From the NCBI RefSeq assembly GCF_016919405.1, contig NZ_CP070353.1, positions 2,604,001 through 2,668,000 on the forward strand: DNA of 64,000 nt. Direction: 5' to 3'. Shown piece by piece: positions 9,703 to 17,956 of the stretch (position 1 is the first letter of the stretch; every line of letters begins with the position of its first letter). Both the position numbers and the translations under genes were made by a program. Source of the stretch: Ensifer sp. PDNC004 (lineage in GTDB: Bacteria; Pseudomonadota; Alphaproteobacteria; Rhizobiales; Rhizobiaceae). The notes beneath the pieces were generated by a model. That model saw only the letters and a list, made by a program, of their open reading frames with translations, had not been told where the DNA came from and made no database searches.

Positions 9703-9734
9703 ATAGCATTGACTAATCAATTAGCATCCGCTAT
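9703..9734 (+). promoter_or_regulatory. Palindromic operator of the ArsR gene
   Basis: Two nested inverted repeats share the centre 9718/9719: ATAGC (9703-9707) with GCTAT (9730-9734), and CTAAT (9713-9717) with ATTAG (9720-9724). The site ends 10 bases before the ArsR start codon, consistent with autorepression. Confidence 0.5.
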
Positions 9735-9744
9735 TCGTTTATTC

Positions 9745-10077
9745 ATGATGATCGAAACCGCCCCTATCACCGCCGTCATGCGCGCCCTTGCCGATCCGAC
9801 CCGGCGCGCCGTGTTCGAGCGCATCGCCAATGCCGAGGAAATCACCGTCGTCGAACTGACGCGCGGCAGCGGCGTGACGCAGGGCGCGATATCGCAGCAC
9901 CTCAAATCGCTGAAGCAGGCGGGCCTCGTCGCCGAGCGTCCGGAGGGCCGCAACGTCTACTACCGCGCCGAGCCCGAGGGCCTGGCGCCGCTCGTCGACT
10001 GGATGAGCCACTACGGCAGCTTCTGGCGCGACCGCTTCGCCAATCTGCGCACCCTTCTCAAGGAGATCGATCCATGA
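9745..10077 (+). CDS. ArsR family HTH regulator
   Basis: Small winged-helix repressor of about 110 aa. The region LADPTRRAVFERIANAEEITVVEL is followed by the recognition helix GAISQHLKSLKQAGLV and the wing RPEGRNVYYRAEPEGL, which is the standard ArsR layout. The metal-binding ELCVCDL motif is absent, so this belongs to the non-metal group that pairs with AHSA1 proteins. It overlaps the next gene by ATGA at 10074. Two ATG codons (9745, 9748) are possible starts. Confidence 0.9.
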   Translation: MMIETAPITAVMRALADPTRRAVFERIANAEEITVVELTRGSGVTQGAISQHLKSLKQAGLVAERPEGRNVYYRAEPEGLAPLVDWMSHYGSFWRDRFANLRTLLKEIDP

Positions 10078-10541
10078 CCGACGCAGCAGCCTTGAAACTC
10101 GAGACCCAGGATATCGTCGTCGACGAGGTCTTTCCGCATACGCCTGAGACGATCTGGAGGACGCTGACCAACGGCGAATTGATGGGCCGCTGGATCATGC
10201 CGCCGGCGGGCTTCCAACCGGTGGAAGGCACCCATTTCACTTTCCAGACGACGCCGGCCGGCGCGTGGGATGGCACCATCCGTTGCCAGGTGTTGGAAGT
10301 GCGCCCGCATGAACGCTTCGTCTATTCCTGGAAAGGCGGCGACGTGGGCAATAGCGGCTATGGCTCGCGCCTCGATACGGTCGTCACCTGGACGCTGACG
10401 AAGGTCGACAACGGCACCCGCCTCCGGCTCGTTCATTCCGGCTTCGTCACGCCGAAGAACGACAGCGCCTATGCCAACATGAGCAATGGCTGGCCGAAGG
10501 TCCTGTCGCGTATTGGCACCGTTACCGACGAACAGCATTGA
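10074..10541 (+). CDS. SRPBCC/AHSA1 domain protein
   Basis: About 155 aa, START-like hydrophobic-pocket fold related to the Hsp90 activator AHSA1. The family opening is visible (VVDEVFPHTPETIWRTLTNGELMGRWIMP), as is the later block HERFVYSWKGGD and the C-terminal helix region NGWPKVLSRI. Its role in bacteria is not defined; it probably binds a small ligand. Translational coupling to the ArsR gene is the usual arrangement for this pair. An 11-bp inverted repeat (10548-10571) after the stop may end the transcript but has no T run. Confidence 0.87.
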   Translation: MTDAAALKLETQDIVVDEVFPHTPETIWRTLTNGELMGRWIMPPAGFQPVEGTHFTFQTTPAGAWDGTIRCQVLEVRPHERFVYSWKGGDVGNSGYGSRLDTVVTWTLTKVDNGTRLRLVHSGFVTPKNDSAYANMSNGWPKVLSRIGTVTDEQH

Positions 10542-10662
10542 AGCCCGGCCGGATCGCCACGGCGATCCGGCACCGTACCCACCTCGATAGACAAAGCGTT
10601 CGATCGGCGCCCGCCTGTGCGGCCGCGCGCCGGCTTTGTCGTGCCCGCAACAGGAGGAATGC

Positions 10663-11076
10663 ATGAGCAAGTCATATATCGGCGGCTGCGCCTGCGGCGC
10701 CATCCGCTACGAGATCTCGAGTGAACCGGTCTTTTCCAACGACTGCCAGTGCCGTGATTGCCAGCACGAAAGCGGGACCGGGCACGGATCGCATATGACG
10801 TTCCGTCGCGAGGGCGTGAAGCTCGAAGGCCAGGCCTCGCATTGGGACATGGTCGCCGACAGCGGCCATGTGAAGACGCGCGGCTTCTGCCCCACCTGCG
10901 GCTCGCCGGTCTACATGACCTTCTCGGCCATGCCGGAATTCTTCAGCGTTCGCGCGGCAAGCCTCGACGATCCGAGCCGCTACAGGCCGCAGGCGGTGAC
11001 CTATGCGGTGCGCGGCCTTGCCTGGGACCGTCTCGATCCGGACCTGCAGAGATTTAGCCGGATGCCGACGGAATAG
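10663..11076 (+). CDS. GFA/CENP-V domain protein
   Basis: About 137 aa, glutathione-dependent formaldehyde-activating (GFA) superfamily with a zinc-binding beta fold. Zinc ligands are visible as GCACGAIRY, CQCRDCQ and FCPTCGSPVY. Despite the family name, activity on S-hydroxymethyl-glutathione is not assured in such stand-alone members. AGGAGG lies before the ATG at 10663. The 122-base gap before it contains only a weak hairpin. Confidence 0.9.
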   Translation: MSKSYIGGCACGAIRYEISSEPVFSNDCQCRDCQHESGTGHGSHMTFRREGVKLEGQASHWDMVADSGHVKTRGFCPTCGSPVYMTFSAMPEFFSVRAASLDDPSRYRPQAVTYAVRGLAWDRLDPDLQRFSRMPTE

Positions 11077-11172
11077 CGAAGCAGGAGTCTCAGCCAACGG
11101 GCGAAGTCTTCCCTTGCCCACCGGATGTCCTTGGCATTGTCGGCCGGCATCCCCATCTGCCTTTGAGGCCAC

Positions 11173-11781
11173 ATGTCGTGGCGCGCGCCCCGGGCGGTGG
11201 AGGATGCCGTGTCGTCGAACCAATTCGCATTCGATCTCGGTGATCCCCAGCCGGCTCCGGCAACCGAGATCCTCTACTTCGCGCTGCTTCCGGACGAGCC
11301 CGCCGCCACGCAGGCGCTGGCAATCGCCGAAAGGGATTTCGCCGACCAGGCGGCGGACGGCTTCATCTACCGGCCCGATCGCCTGCACGTCTCCGTCGAC
11401 AAGCGCTGGCAGGGCCGCGGCATACCCGACTTCGCGGTCGCGGATGCGCTGCGGCAGGGTGCGTGCATCGACGTGCCGCCGGTCGAGATCCACCTCGACA
11501 GGCTGGTCAGCAACGGCAATGGCCGCGACCGCCCACGCACCCTGACGACGAGCGACGCCGCACCGGGCTTCAGCGCGCTGGTCCGGCAGATCGGGGCGCT
11601 CAAACGCCCGCTCGCGGCAATCCCTCACATGACGCTTTACCGGAACGATCGGGTCGCGCCGGAGATCCGCGTTTCAGAGCCGGTCTCCTGGGTGGAGCGC
11701 GAACTCGTGCTGATCCATGCGCGCAAGGGGACGGGCTCCGCGAAGATCCTCGCCCGCTGGCCGCTGCTGCCGGCGCGCTAA
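11173..11781 (+). CDS. 2'-5' RNA ligase family (2H phosphoesterase)
   Basis: About 202 aa with the two HxS/T motifs that define 2H phosphoesterases: HVSV near residue 75 and HMTL near residue 154, giving a two-histidine active site. The family includes ThpR/LigT, which act on 2',3'-cyclic or 2'-5' RNA linkages in vitro; the cellular substrate is unknown. It opens with EILYFALLPDEPAATQ, a usual first strand. The start is uncertain: ATG 11173 adds a non-conserved lead and a GTG at 11209 is possible. Confidence 0.82.
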   Translation: MSWRAPRAVEDAVSSNQFAFDLGDPQPAPATEILYFALLPDEPAATQALAIAERDFADQAADGFIYRPDRLHVSVDKRWQGRGIPDFAVADALRQGACIDVPPVEIHLDRLVSNGNGRDRPRTLTTSDAAPGFSALVRQIGALKRPLAAIPHMTLYRNDRVAPEIRVSEPVSWVERELVLIHARKGTGSAKILARWPLLPAR

Positions 11782-11798
11782 AGCGCCCGCGGTGCCAT

Positions 11799-11844
11799 GA
11801 CCTGCCTTTGGCGGCTTACGGGTTGCCGCAGCCAAAGGCAGGTC
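11799..11844. terminator. Large hairpin between convergent genes
   Basis: A perfect 14-bp stem, GACCTGCCTTTGGC at 11799-11812 with its complement at 11831-11844, encloses an 18-base loop. Flanking CGCGGTG and CACCGCG can extend the pairing across a CCAT bulge. It lies between the 2H gene and the convergent secreted protein gene, so it may serve both. There is no T run. Confidence 0.5.
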
Positions 11845-11904
11845 ACCGCGAGACAGCATCGAGCGGCAGCGGCTCGAAATGCCGACTGCCGGGACGGCCT
11901 GAGA

Positions 11905-12369
11905 TCAGGAATGCTTCAATTGCGTGTTGCAGATGCTGTAGTAGCCGCCACCCTTCTTGATCCAGGTGAGGCCGTTCAATGAATTGTTCGCCTTGTCGGC
12001 GTTGTACTGGTCGAGGCAGGTGTGCATGCGCGCCTTGCCGGCTGTTTCCGTAGAGTATTTCGCATCGACCTTGCTCGGGAAGACCACGCCCTTCGGCGCC
12101 TTGGCCGTCGTCGCGGCCGGTTCCGGAGCACTTTCCGTGTTGCTTGCAGTGGGCTCTTCATTGGTCATGGCGGTCGGCTTGGCGGCAGCTTCCGTGCCAC
12201 ACTGGGCTTTTCGGAAATCGTTCCACTTCATGCCATTGAGCGAGCCGGCAGCCTGCGCCGACTTATACTTCGCGCTGCACTCGCTCATGCTCAGTGCGTG
12301 TGCGCCGGATGAAAAAAAGAAGGGAGAAAGCGAGAGAACGGTGAGGGCTGCAATGCGGGTGATTTTCAT
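11905..12369 (-). CDS. Secreted protein with two Cys/SLNG/Trp repeats, function unknown
   Basis: About 154 aa. A signal peptide (MKITRIAALTVLSLSPFFFSSGAHA) is followed by two copies of a roughly 28-residue unit. The first reads ECSAKYKSAQAAGSLNGMKWNDF and ends in QC; the second starts TCLDQYNADKANNSLNGLTW and ends in SIC. Each has Cys, Tyr, SLNG, Trp and a closing Cys, so a disulfide in each unit is likely. An Ala/Thr/Glu/Pro-rich linker separates them. Such units are seen in rhizobial periplasmic proteins of unknown role; they resemble PsiF repeats only loosely. Confidence 0.75.
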   Translation of the reverse strand: MKITRIAALTVLSLSPFFFSSGAHALSMSECSAKYKSAQAAGSLNGMKWNDFRKAQCGTEAAAKPTAMTNEEPTASNTESAPEPAATTAKAPKGVVFPSKVDAKYSTETAGKARMHTCLDQYNADKANNSLNGLTWIKKGGGYYSICNTQLKHS

Positions 12370-12544
12370 GGAAATTCCCCTTTGCCAGAGGCACCAAACG
12401 CCCAAGAGGCTCCTGAACGCCAGCCTCACCACGAGAATCTGCCGCGTTTGTGACCGGATGATGGAAATTGCACCGGGCTGAAGGTAGCCGGGCAATCACG
12501 CCTTGGTGATGTGGCGGCCAGGCTTCGACGAGAAGCCCTGCCCC

Positions 12545-13171
12545 TCATGCCGGCGGGATGAAGGGCTGGCTGATCGTCTGGAACACCGGAAGCGCTTCAA
12601 GCATGTCTGCATGCGCCTGCAGGCGCGGATAGCGCGCCACCGCGACCAGATCGGGATGCACCTCCTTGAGGAAGCGCAACACGGCCGCAACGGCAATATC
12701 CGCATGGCCGATGCGCTCGCCGAACCAGTAGGCGCCCGTGCCTTCCGAGCGGCTCGTTTCGAGAACCTGAAGCGTCTCTTCGATCTGGCGACGGCAGCGG
12801 TCGACCCAGAGCGCCGAGACCGCGCCGTGCAGCCTTTTCTCGTAAAAGAGGCTGACGGCCTTGTCGCCGAGGCCGGTCGCAAGCGTGGCGACCCTCAGCG
12901 CCCGATGGCGCGCCGGTTCCGTTCGCGGGAGCAGGACCCGGTCGTCGGAAACGAGACTGTCGAGATAATCGAGGATGATATGGCTGTCGGCAAGCACCGT
13001 CCCATCGTCCAGCACCAGCGTCGGCACGCGCGTCAATGGATTGTAGACGCGAAGCTCGTCGGCGTTGCCGAAGGACGACCACGGACGGTGTTCAAACGGA
13101 ATGTCGTAGAGGCTGAGCGCGATGCCCACGCGTCGCACGAAGGGGGAGTCGTATTGGCCGATGAGGATCAT
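12545..13171 (-). CDS. Glutathione S-transferase family protein
   Basis: About 208 aa. The thioredoxin-like N-terminal domain begins MILIGQYDSPFVRRVGIAL, with a Ser in the usual catalytic position, then NPLTRVPTLVLDDGTVLADSHIILDYLD, the cis-Pro and glutathione-binding Ser region. An all-alpha C-terminal domain follows with GERIGHADIAVAAVLRF. It probably acts in detoxification; the substrate is unknown. The frame is open to 13237 but ATG 13171 fits the domain start. Confidence 0.88.
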   Translation of the reverse strand: MILIGQYDSPFVRRVGIALSLYDIPFEHRPWSSFGNADELRVYNPLTRVPTLVLDDGTVLADSHIILDYLDSLVSDDRVLLPRTEPARHRALRVATLATGLGDKAVSLFYEKRLHGAVSALWVDRCRRQIEETLQVLETSRSEGTGAYWFGERIGHADIAVAAVLRFLKEVHPDLVAVARYPRLQAHADMLEALPVFQTISQPFIPPA

Positions 13172-13340
13172 CTTGCGGTTTCCTGCCTTTGGTGACGGTT
13201 CAAGGAACAATAGGCCGGCCCTCCATGTCAAAGGCAAAGCGCCATCGGCGCAACCCGAAAGCGCACCTCTGTTTTAGCGACTTGCGGAGCGCCGCCGGAA
13301 TGCCGATAAGCGCCACCAGCATACGAAACGGGAGGAGCCC

Positions 13341-14399
13341 ATGGACGTTTCCGAAATCATCATCGCCGGCGATACGCCCGGCATCGAATGGCGCCTGCCG
13401 GTCTTCCGTTTCAAGGGCAGGGCGGCCGCCGCACCCAAGACCTACATCCAGGCGGCGTTGCACGCCAACGAGCTGCCGGGCACTGCTCTTGCGCATTTCC
13501 TGCTGCAGCGGCTGCAACAGGCGGAGAAGGACGGCGCCATCCTTGGCGACATCACCGTCGTACCCCAGGCAAACCCGATCGGAGCCGCGCAGTCGCATTT
13601 CGGCGAGCTGCAGGGCCGCTTCGACCTTGGGTCGCGCACGAACTTCAACCGTGATTTCCCGTTGATTGCGCTCGGCGACCGTGACCGGCTGATCGACGAT
13701 CTCGACCGTTACTCCGCAACGGACCGGCTGAAGAGGCAGCTACTGCATATGGCGCTCGGCGCCGACCTGATGCTCGATCTTCATTGCGACGACGAGGCAC
13801 TGCAATACGCCTATATCGACGACGCCTTCTGGCCGGAAGCCGGCGACCTCGCCTCGGCCCTCGACATGGAAGCGGTGTTCCTTTCGGACGGCGAAAGCTC
13901 CGCCTTCGAAGAGGCTGTCGCCTATGCCTGGAAATACGAAACCGGGCAGAAGAAGACGCGCCTGCCGGGACGCCTCTCGGTGACGGTCGAGCTTCGCGGC
14001 ACGCGCGACGTCTATCCGGAGCTTGCCCGCAAGGATGCCGAAGGCGTCTTCCGCTTCCTCGTCGCCCGCGGCGTCGTGACCGGTGACGAAGAAACGATCG
14101 CCCCCTTCGCCGCCATCGTCGCGCCGCTCGACAACATCGAAATGATCCGGGCCCCTGAGGCCGGCGCCATCCTGTTCCACCGGGATATCGGCGAGAGCGT
14201 GAAGACCGGCGACCTGCTCGCAACGATCCTTACGCGCCCCGGCCAGGCGGATGGTGCCCTCGAAGTGCGCGCGCCGCAGGACGGGCTGATCGTCACCCGC
14301 GTCTCGACGCGCCTTGCACGCCGACGCTCGGACCTGATGAAGATCGCCTGCGCTGCGCCGTCGAGCGCCATGCGCAAACCCGGGTCGCTCGAAGCCTAG
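13341..14399 (+). CDS. Succinylglutamate desuccinylase/aspartoacylase family zinc hydrolase
   Basis: About 352 aa M14-like amidohydrolase. Zinc ligands are visible in LHANELPG (His and Glu) and LDLHCDD (His), and the substrate-binding Arg lies in RTNFNRDFP. The C-terminal part has a biotinyl-lipoyl-like beta module (GAILFHRDIGESVKTGDLLATI). Members remove acyl groups from N-acylated amino acids or diamines; the substrate here is not clear. GGAGGAG precedes the ATG. It is convergent with the Lrp-type gene. Confidence 0.85.
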   Translation: MDVSEIIIAGDTPGIEWRLPVFRFKGRAAAAPKTYIQAALHANELPGTALAHFLLQRLQQAEKDGAILGDITVVPQANPIGAAQSHFGELQGRFDLGSRTNFNRDFPLIALGDRDRLIDDLDRYSATDRLKRQLLHMALGADLMLDLHCDDEALQYAYIDDAFWPEAGDLASALDMEAVFLSDGESSAFEEAVAYAWKYETGQKKTRLPGRLSVTVELRGTRDVYPELARKDAEGVFRFLVARGVVTGDEETIAPFAAIVAPLDNIEMIRAPEAGAILFHRDIGESVKTGDLLATILTRPGQADGALEVRAPQDGLIVTRVSTRLARRRSDLMKIACAAPSSAMRKPGSLEA

Positions 14400-14426
14400 G
14401 CCTGCCATTGAATGTTCAAGCGGCCG

Positions 14427-14882
14427 TCACGCCCCCGTGGCGGCCGTCATCTTTGGGCTGTCGAGCAGGATGGTCGAGCGCAAGGTCTTGATCTCGGCGA
14501 TCTGCTCGAATTCGCTCCAGAGCAGGCGCTTGTAATCGGCAACGTCGCGCACCGCGATCTTCAGGAGAAAGTCGAAATCGCCGGCGACCGTGTGGCATTC
14601 CACCACCTCCGGCATGCGCGACACCAGCTCTATGAAGCGCTGGCCGACCTTGCTTGCGGTGCGCTCCAGCGTCACCTCGACAAAGGCCTGGAAGCCGATG
14701 CCAGCTGCCTTCGGATCGACGACCACCGTCTGGCGGATGACGCCGGCCGCATAGAGCCGGGCAAGGCGGCGCGACAGCGGCGCCGGCGAAAGGCCGACCC
14801 GCGCCGCAAGCGCATTGTTGCTGAGCGATGCATCCTCCACCAGCAGGCGGATGATCCGCCGGTCGATCTGATCCAATTCCAT
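14427..14882 (-). CDS. Lrp/AsnC family transcriptional regulator
   Basis: About 151 aa. The N-terminal HTH (LDQIDRRIIRLLVEDASLSNNALAARVGLSPAPLSRRLARL) is followed by a RAM/ligand-binding domain with VVECHTVAGDFDFLLKIAVRD. Lrp regulators sense amino acids. It is divergent from an aromatic aminotransferase gene 226 bases away, an arrangement that points to control of that gene. ATG 14882 has AAGG seven bases upstream; an ATG at 14900 is also in frame. Confidence 0.92.
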   Translation of the reverse strand: MELDQIDRRIIRLLVEDASLSNNALAARVGLSPAPLSRRLARLYAAGVIRQTVVVDPKAAGIGFQAFVEVTLERTASKVGQRFIELVSRMPEVVECHTVAGDFDFLLKIAVRDVADYKRLLWSEFEQIAEIKTLRSTILLDSPKMTAATGA

Positions 14883-15108
14883 CGCTACCTTTTCAACCAT
14901 CCTCGGCCCCTAGCGCGCAAATCAGCAAATCAATTGCAGAGTTTTGCGCAAATAGCACGCTGTCGATATTGTCGCCGTGGCAAATATCGCATCGATTTTG
15001 CGCTTGCGCTGACTTAAGAAGAAAGCCGCAGGGCAGCCGGATGAACGGCGGCCGGCAGGCTTTCTCGACCGATATCGCATCGCTGCCATTCAAGGGGGAA
15101 TTTCCGGC

Positions 15109-16278
15109 ATGTTCGACGCTCTGACCCGCCAACCCGATGATCCGTTGCTGGCCCTGATCGGGCTTTACCGCAAGGACGAGCGCCCCGGAAAGGTCGATCT
15201 CGGCGTCGGCGTCTACCGCGACGAAACCGGCCACACGCCGATCTTCCGCGCCGTGAAGGCGGCGGAGAAGCGCCTGCTCGAAACGCAGGACAGCAAATCC
15301 TATGTCGGCCCCGAAGGCGACCTCGTCTTCCTCGACCATCTCTGGACGCTGGTCGGTGGCAACACGATCGATCGCAGCCATATCGCCGGCGTGCAGACGC
15401 CGGGCGGCTCCGGCGCGCTCAGGCTCGCCGCCGACCTCATTCACCAGATGGGCGGCAAGCGCATCTGGATCGGGCTCCCGAGCTGGCCGAACCATGCCAG
15501 CATCTTCAAGACCGCAGGCCTAGAGCCCGCCGGTTACCCGTTCTTCGACGTGCCGACGCAGACCGTGCTCTTCGACAACATGATGACGGCACTCCAGGGT
15601 GCTGCAGCCGGCGACGCCGTGCTGTTGCATGCGAGCTGCCACAACCCGACCGGCGGTGTCATCACTGAGGCGCAGTGGATGGAGCTTGCCGCCGTCATCG
15701 CCGAGCGCGGCCTGCTGCCGCTCGTCGACCTCGCCTATCAGGGCTTCGGCCGCGGCCTCGATGAGGATGTCGCCGGGCTCCGCCACCTGATCGGCGTCGT
15801 GCCGGAAGCGCTGGTTGCGGTCTCCTGCTCCAAGTCCTTCGGGCTTTACCGCGAGCGCGCCGGCGCGATCTTCGCGGTGACGAGCTCGTCGTCGTCGGCC
15901 GATACGGTCCGTTCCAACCTCGCCGGCCTTGCCCGCACCAGCTACTCGATGCCGCCGGATCACGGTGCTGCCATCGTGCGGATGATCCTTTCCGACGCCG
16001 AGCTCAAGCGTGACTGGCAAGAAGAGCTCGAAACCATGCGGCTGCGCATCACCAACATCCGCCGCGCGCTCGCCGAAGGCCTGCGCGATCGCTGGCAGGC
16101 GCTCGGCGCCGTCGCCAGCCAGGAAGGCATGTTCTCGCTGCTGCCGCTCGCCGAGGCCGACGTCATGCGGCTTCGGAACGAGCATGGCATCTACATGCCC
16201 GGTTCCGGCCGTATCAACATTGCCGGCCTGAAGACGGCGGAAGTCGACGGCGTCATCGCCAACTTCAAGAACCTCTGA
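15109..16278 (+). CDS. Aromatic amino acid aminotransferase (class I PLP)
   Basis: 389 aa, fold type I aminotransferase of the aspartate/aromatic subgroup. The N-terminal LGVGVYRDETGHTPIFRAVKAAE is characteristic of the AspC/TyrB family. HNPTGG, LVDLAYQGFGRG (Asp binding the pyridine nitrogen), SCSKSFGLYRERAG (Schiff-base Lys) and the C-terminal GRINIAGL region with the carboxylate-binding Arg are all present. It interconverts Tyr or Phe, and probably Asp, with their 2-oxo acids. The divergent Lrp gene is the likely regulator. Confidence 0.92.
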   Translation: MFDALTRQPDDPLLALIGLYRKDERPGKVDLGVGVYRDETGHTPIFRAVKAAEKRLLETQDSKSYVGPEGDLVFLDHLWTLVGGNTIDRSHIAGVQTPGGSGALRLAADLIHQMGGKRIWIGLPSWPNHASIFKTAGLEPAGYPFFDVPTQTVLFDNMMTALQGAAAGDAVLLHASCHNPTGGVITEAQWMELAAVIAERGLLPLVDLAYQGFGRGLDEDVAGLRHLIGVVPEALVAVSCSKSFGLYRERAGAIFAVTSSSSSADTVRSNLAGLARTSYSMPPDHGAAIVRMILSDAELKRDWQEELETMRLRITNIRRALAEGLRDRWQALGAVASQEGMFSLLPLAEADVMRLRNEHGIYMPGSGRINIAGLKTAEVDGVIANFKNL

Positions 16279-16283
16279 GGACC

Positions 16284-16919
16284 ATGATGGCCGAGCGCAG
16301 CATCGACGCGACAGAAACCCCGACCGAACGCCATCGCCTCTACGAGGATGCGCTGGCGATCCTGACGGGCACGCTGATCATGTCGCTCGGCATCATCATC
16401 TACAGCAAGGCGATGCTGCTTACGGGCAGCACGTCGGGTCTGGCGCTGCTGCTGCAATATGCGACCGGCGCCGAGTTCTGGCTGGTCTTTTCGCTCGTCA
16501 ACCTGCCCTTCTACATCCTGGCGGTCAATCGGCTCGGCTGGATGTTTGCACTGCGCACCTTCATCGCCGTCAGTCTCGTTTCGCTGTTTTCCCGGCTGAC
16601 CGCCGGCTGGGTGGAGATCGCCCGGCTCGACCCGATCTATGCGGCGGTTGTCGGCGGCGGGCTGATGGGCATGGGCCTGTTGATCCTCTTTCGCCATCGC
16701 ACCGGGATTGGCGGAATCAACATCGTCGCAATCTATCTCCAAGAGAGGTTCGGCATCCGTGCCGGCTATTTCCAGCTGGCAGTCGATCTCGCCATTCTGG
16801 CGGCCGCCTTCTTCGTGCTGCCGCCATCGAACCTGGTACTTTCGGTGATCGGCGCGGCGGTCGTCAACATGACGCTGGCGATCAATCACAAGCCGGGGCG
16901 CTATGCCGGCGTGACCTGA
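16284..16919 (+). CDS. YitT family membrane protein
   Basis: About 211 aa with five or six hydrophobic segments. The segments SLGIIIYSKAMLLTGSTSGLALLL and GGGLMGMGLLILFRHRTGIGGINIVAIYLQ match the YitT/UPF0750 core, including the GGSTSG-like and GIGG turns. The C-terminal DUF2179 domain of longer members is missing. The function is unknown; transport is presumed. It starts five bases after the aminotransferase stop (ATG 16284 or 16287), so the two probably share a transcript. Confidence 0.85.
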   Translation: MMAERSIDATETPTERHRLYEDALAILTGTLIMSLGIIIYSKAMLLTGSTSGLALLLQYATGAEFWLVFSLVNLPFYILAVNRLGWMFALRTFIAVSLVSLFSRLTAGWVEIARLDPIYAAVVGGGLMGMGLLILFRHRTGIGGINIVAIYLQERFGIRAGYFQLAVDLAILAAAFFVLPPSNLVLSVIGAAVVNMTLAINHKPGRYAGVT

Positions 16920-17032
16920 CGCAAGGTCTCGGTCTTCCCTCCCGCGCATCGGGCGGCTATCACTCCTGCCACGCTTTGAAATTGCGCGATTCCCGGCGTT
17001 CGGGAATTGTTCGCTGCGGCTGGAGCATGGGC

Positions 17033-17386
17033 ATGACGGTTACGATTTACGGCATCAAGAACTGCGACACGATGAAGAAGGCGCGCACATGGCTCGACGG
17101 CCGGGGCGTCGCCTATCGCTTCCACGACTACAAGGCCGAGGGCATCGACCGCCCGCATCTGGAGCGCTGGTGCAAGGAAGCCGGGTGGGAAACGGTGCTG
17201 AACCGCGCCGGCACGACCTTCCGCAAACTCGACGAGGCCGATCGACAGGACCTCGACGCGCAGAAGGCAATCGCGCTGATGCTCGCTCAGCCCTCGATGA
17301 TCAAGCGCCCGGTGCTCGAAGCCGACGGCAACCTGCTGATCGGCTTCAAGCCGGACCTCTACGAGGCCGTGCTCGCCAAAGCCTGA
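17033..17386 (+). CDS. Spx/ArsC-like (YffB family) thioredoxin-fold protein
   Basis: About 117 aa, arsenate-reductase-like fold. The N-terminus TVTIYGIKNCDTMKKARTWLD carries the single conserved Cys; SMIKRPVLE near the end is the conserved R-P block of ArsC/Spx proteins. The motif fits the YffB group (often annotated arsenate reductase), which may be a glutathione-dependent thiol reductase rather than a true arsenic enzyme. ATG 17033 has GGAG seven bases upstream, so the longer frame from 16976 is unlikely. The YbaK gene follows after 20 bases. Confidence 0.9.
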   Translation: MTVTIYGIKNCDTMKKARTWLDGRGVAYRFHDYKAEGIDRPHLERWCKEAGWETVLNRAGTTFRKLDEADRQDLDAQKAIALMLAQPSMIKRPVLEADGNLLIGFKPDLYEAVLAKA

Positions 17387-17406
17387 TCCCATTCGGAGCG
17401 ACGACG

Positions 17407-17880
17407 ATGTCGAAGACCACGCGCGCCACGCAGATGCTTTCGAAGGCCGGCGTCGCCTTCAGCGTGCATGCCTATCACTACGATCCCAATGCGGAGCGCG
17501 TCGGCCTGCAGGCGGCCGAGGCGCTCGGCGAGGATCCGGGCCGGGTGCTGAAGACGCTGATGGCCGAGGTCGACGGCAAGCCGGTCTGCTGCGTCGTGCC
17601 CTCCGACCGCGAGGTCAGCATGAAGAAGCTCGCCGCTGCCTTCGGCGGCAAGTCGGCGGCTATGATGAAGCCGGCGGACGCCGAGCGGCTGACCGGCTAC
17701 CATGTCGGCGGCATCAGCCCGTTCGGCCAGAAGAAGCTGGTGCCGACGGCGATCGAGGAGGCAGCACTTGCCGAAGCGCAGGTCTACATCAATGGCGGGC
17801 AGCGCGGCCTGCAGGTGCGGCTCGCACCGCGCGACGCCCAGTCCGCGCTAAAGGCGATCGCCGCACCGCTCATCGCCTGA
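17407..17880 (+). CDS. ybaK: Cys-tRNA(Pro) deacylase YbaK/EbsC family
   Basis: 157 aa trans-editing enzyme that removes cysteine mis-attached to tRNA-Pro. YbaK features are visible: GRVLKTLMAEVDGKPVCCVVPSDREVSMKKLA (the conserved Lys in LKTL is catalytic in the family) and the loop HVGGISPFGQKKL with GGISPFG, the family hallmark. It probably forms an operon with the preceding Spx-like gene. The frame extends upstream only as a shadow of that gene. Confidence 0.93.
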   Translation: MSKTTRATQMLSKAGVAFSVHAYHYDPNAERVGLQAAEALGEDPGRVLKTLMAEVDGKPVCCVVPSDREVSMKKLAAAFGGKSAAMMKPADAERLTGYHVGGISPFGQKKLVPTAIEEAALAEAQVYINGGQRGLQVRLAPRDAQSALKAIAAPLIA

Positions 17881-17956
17881 GGCGCTGCCATCAAAATATC
17901 ACAGATGCCTTATATGAGCCGCTGATGCGGGGACGGGAAGTGCAACTTTCACATGC

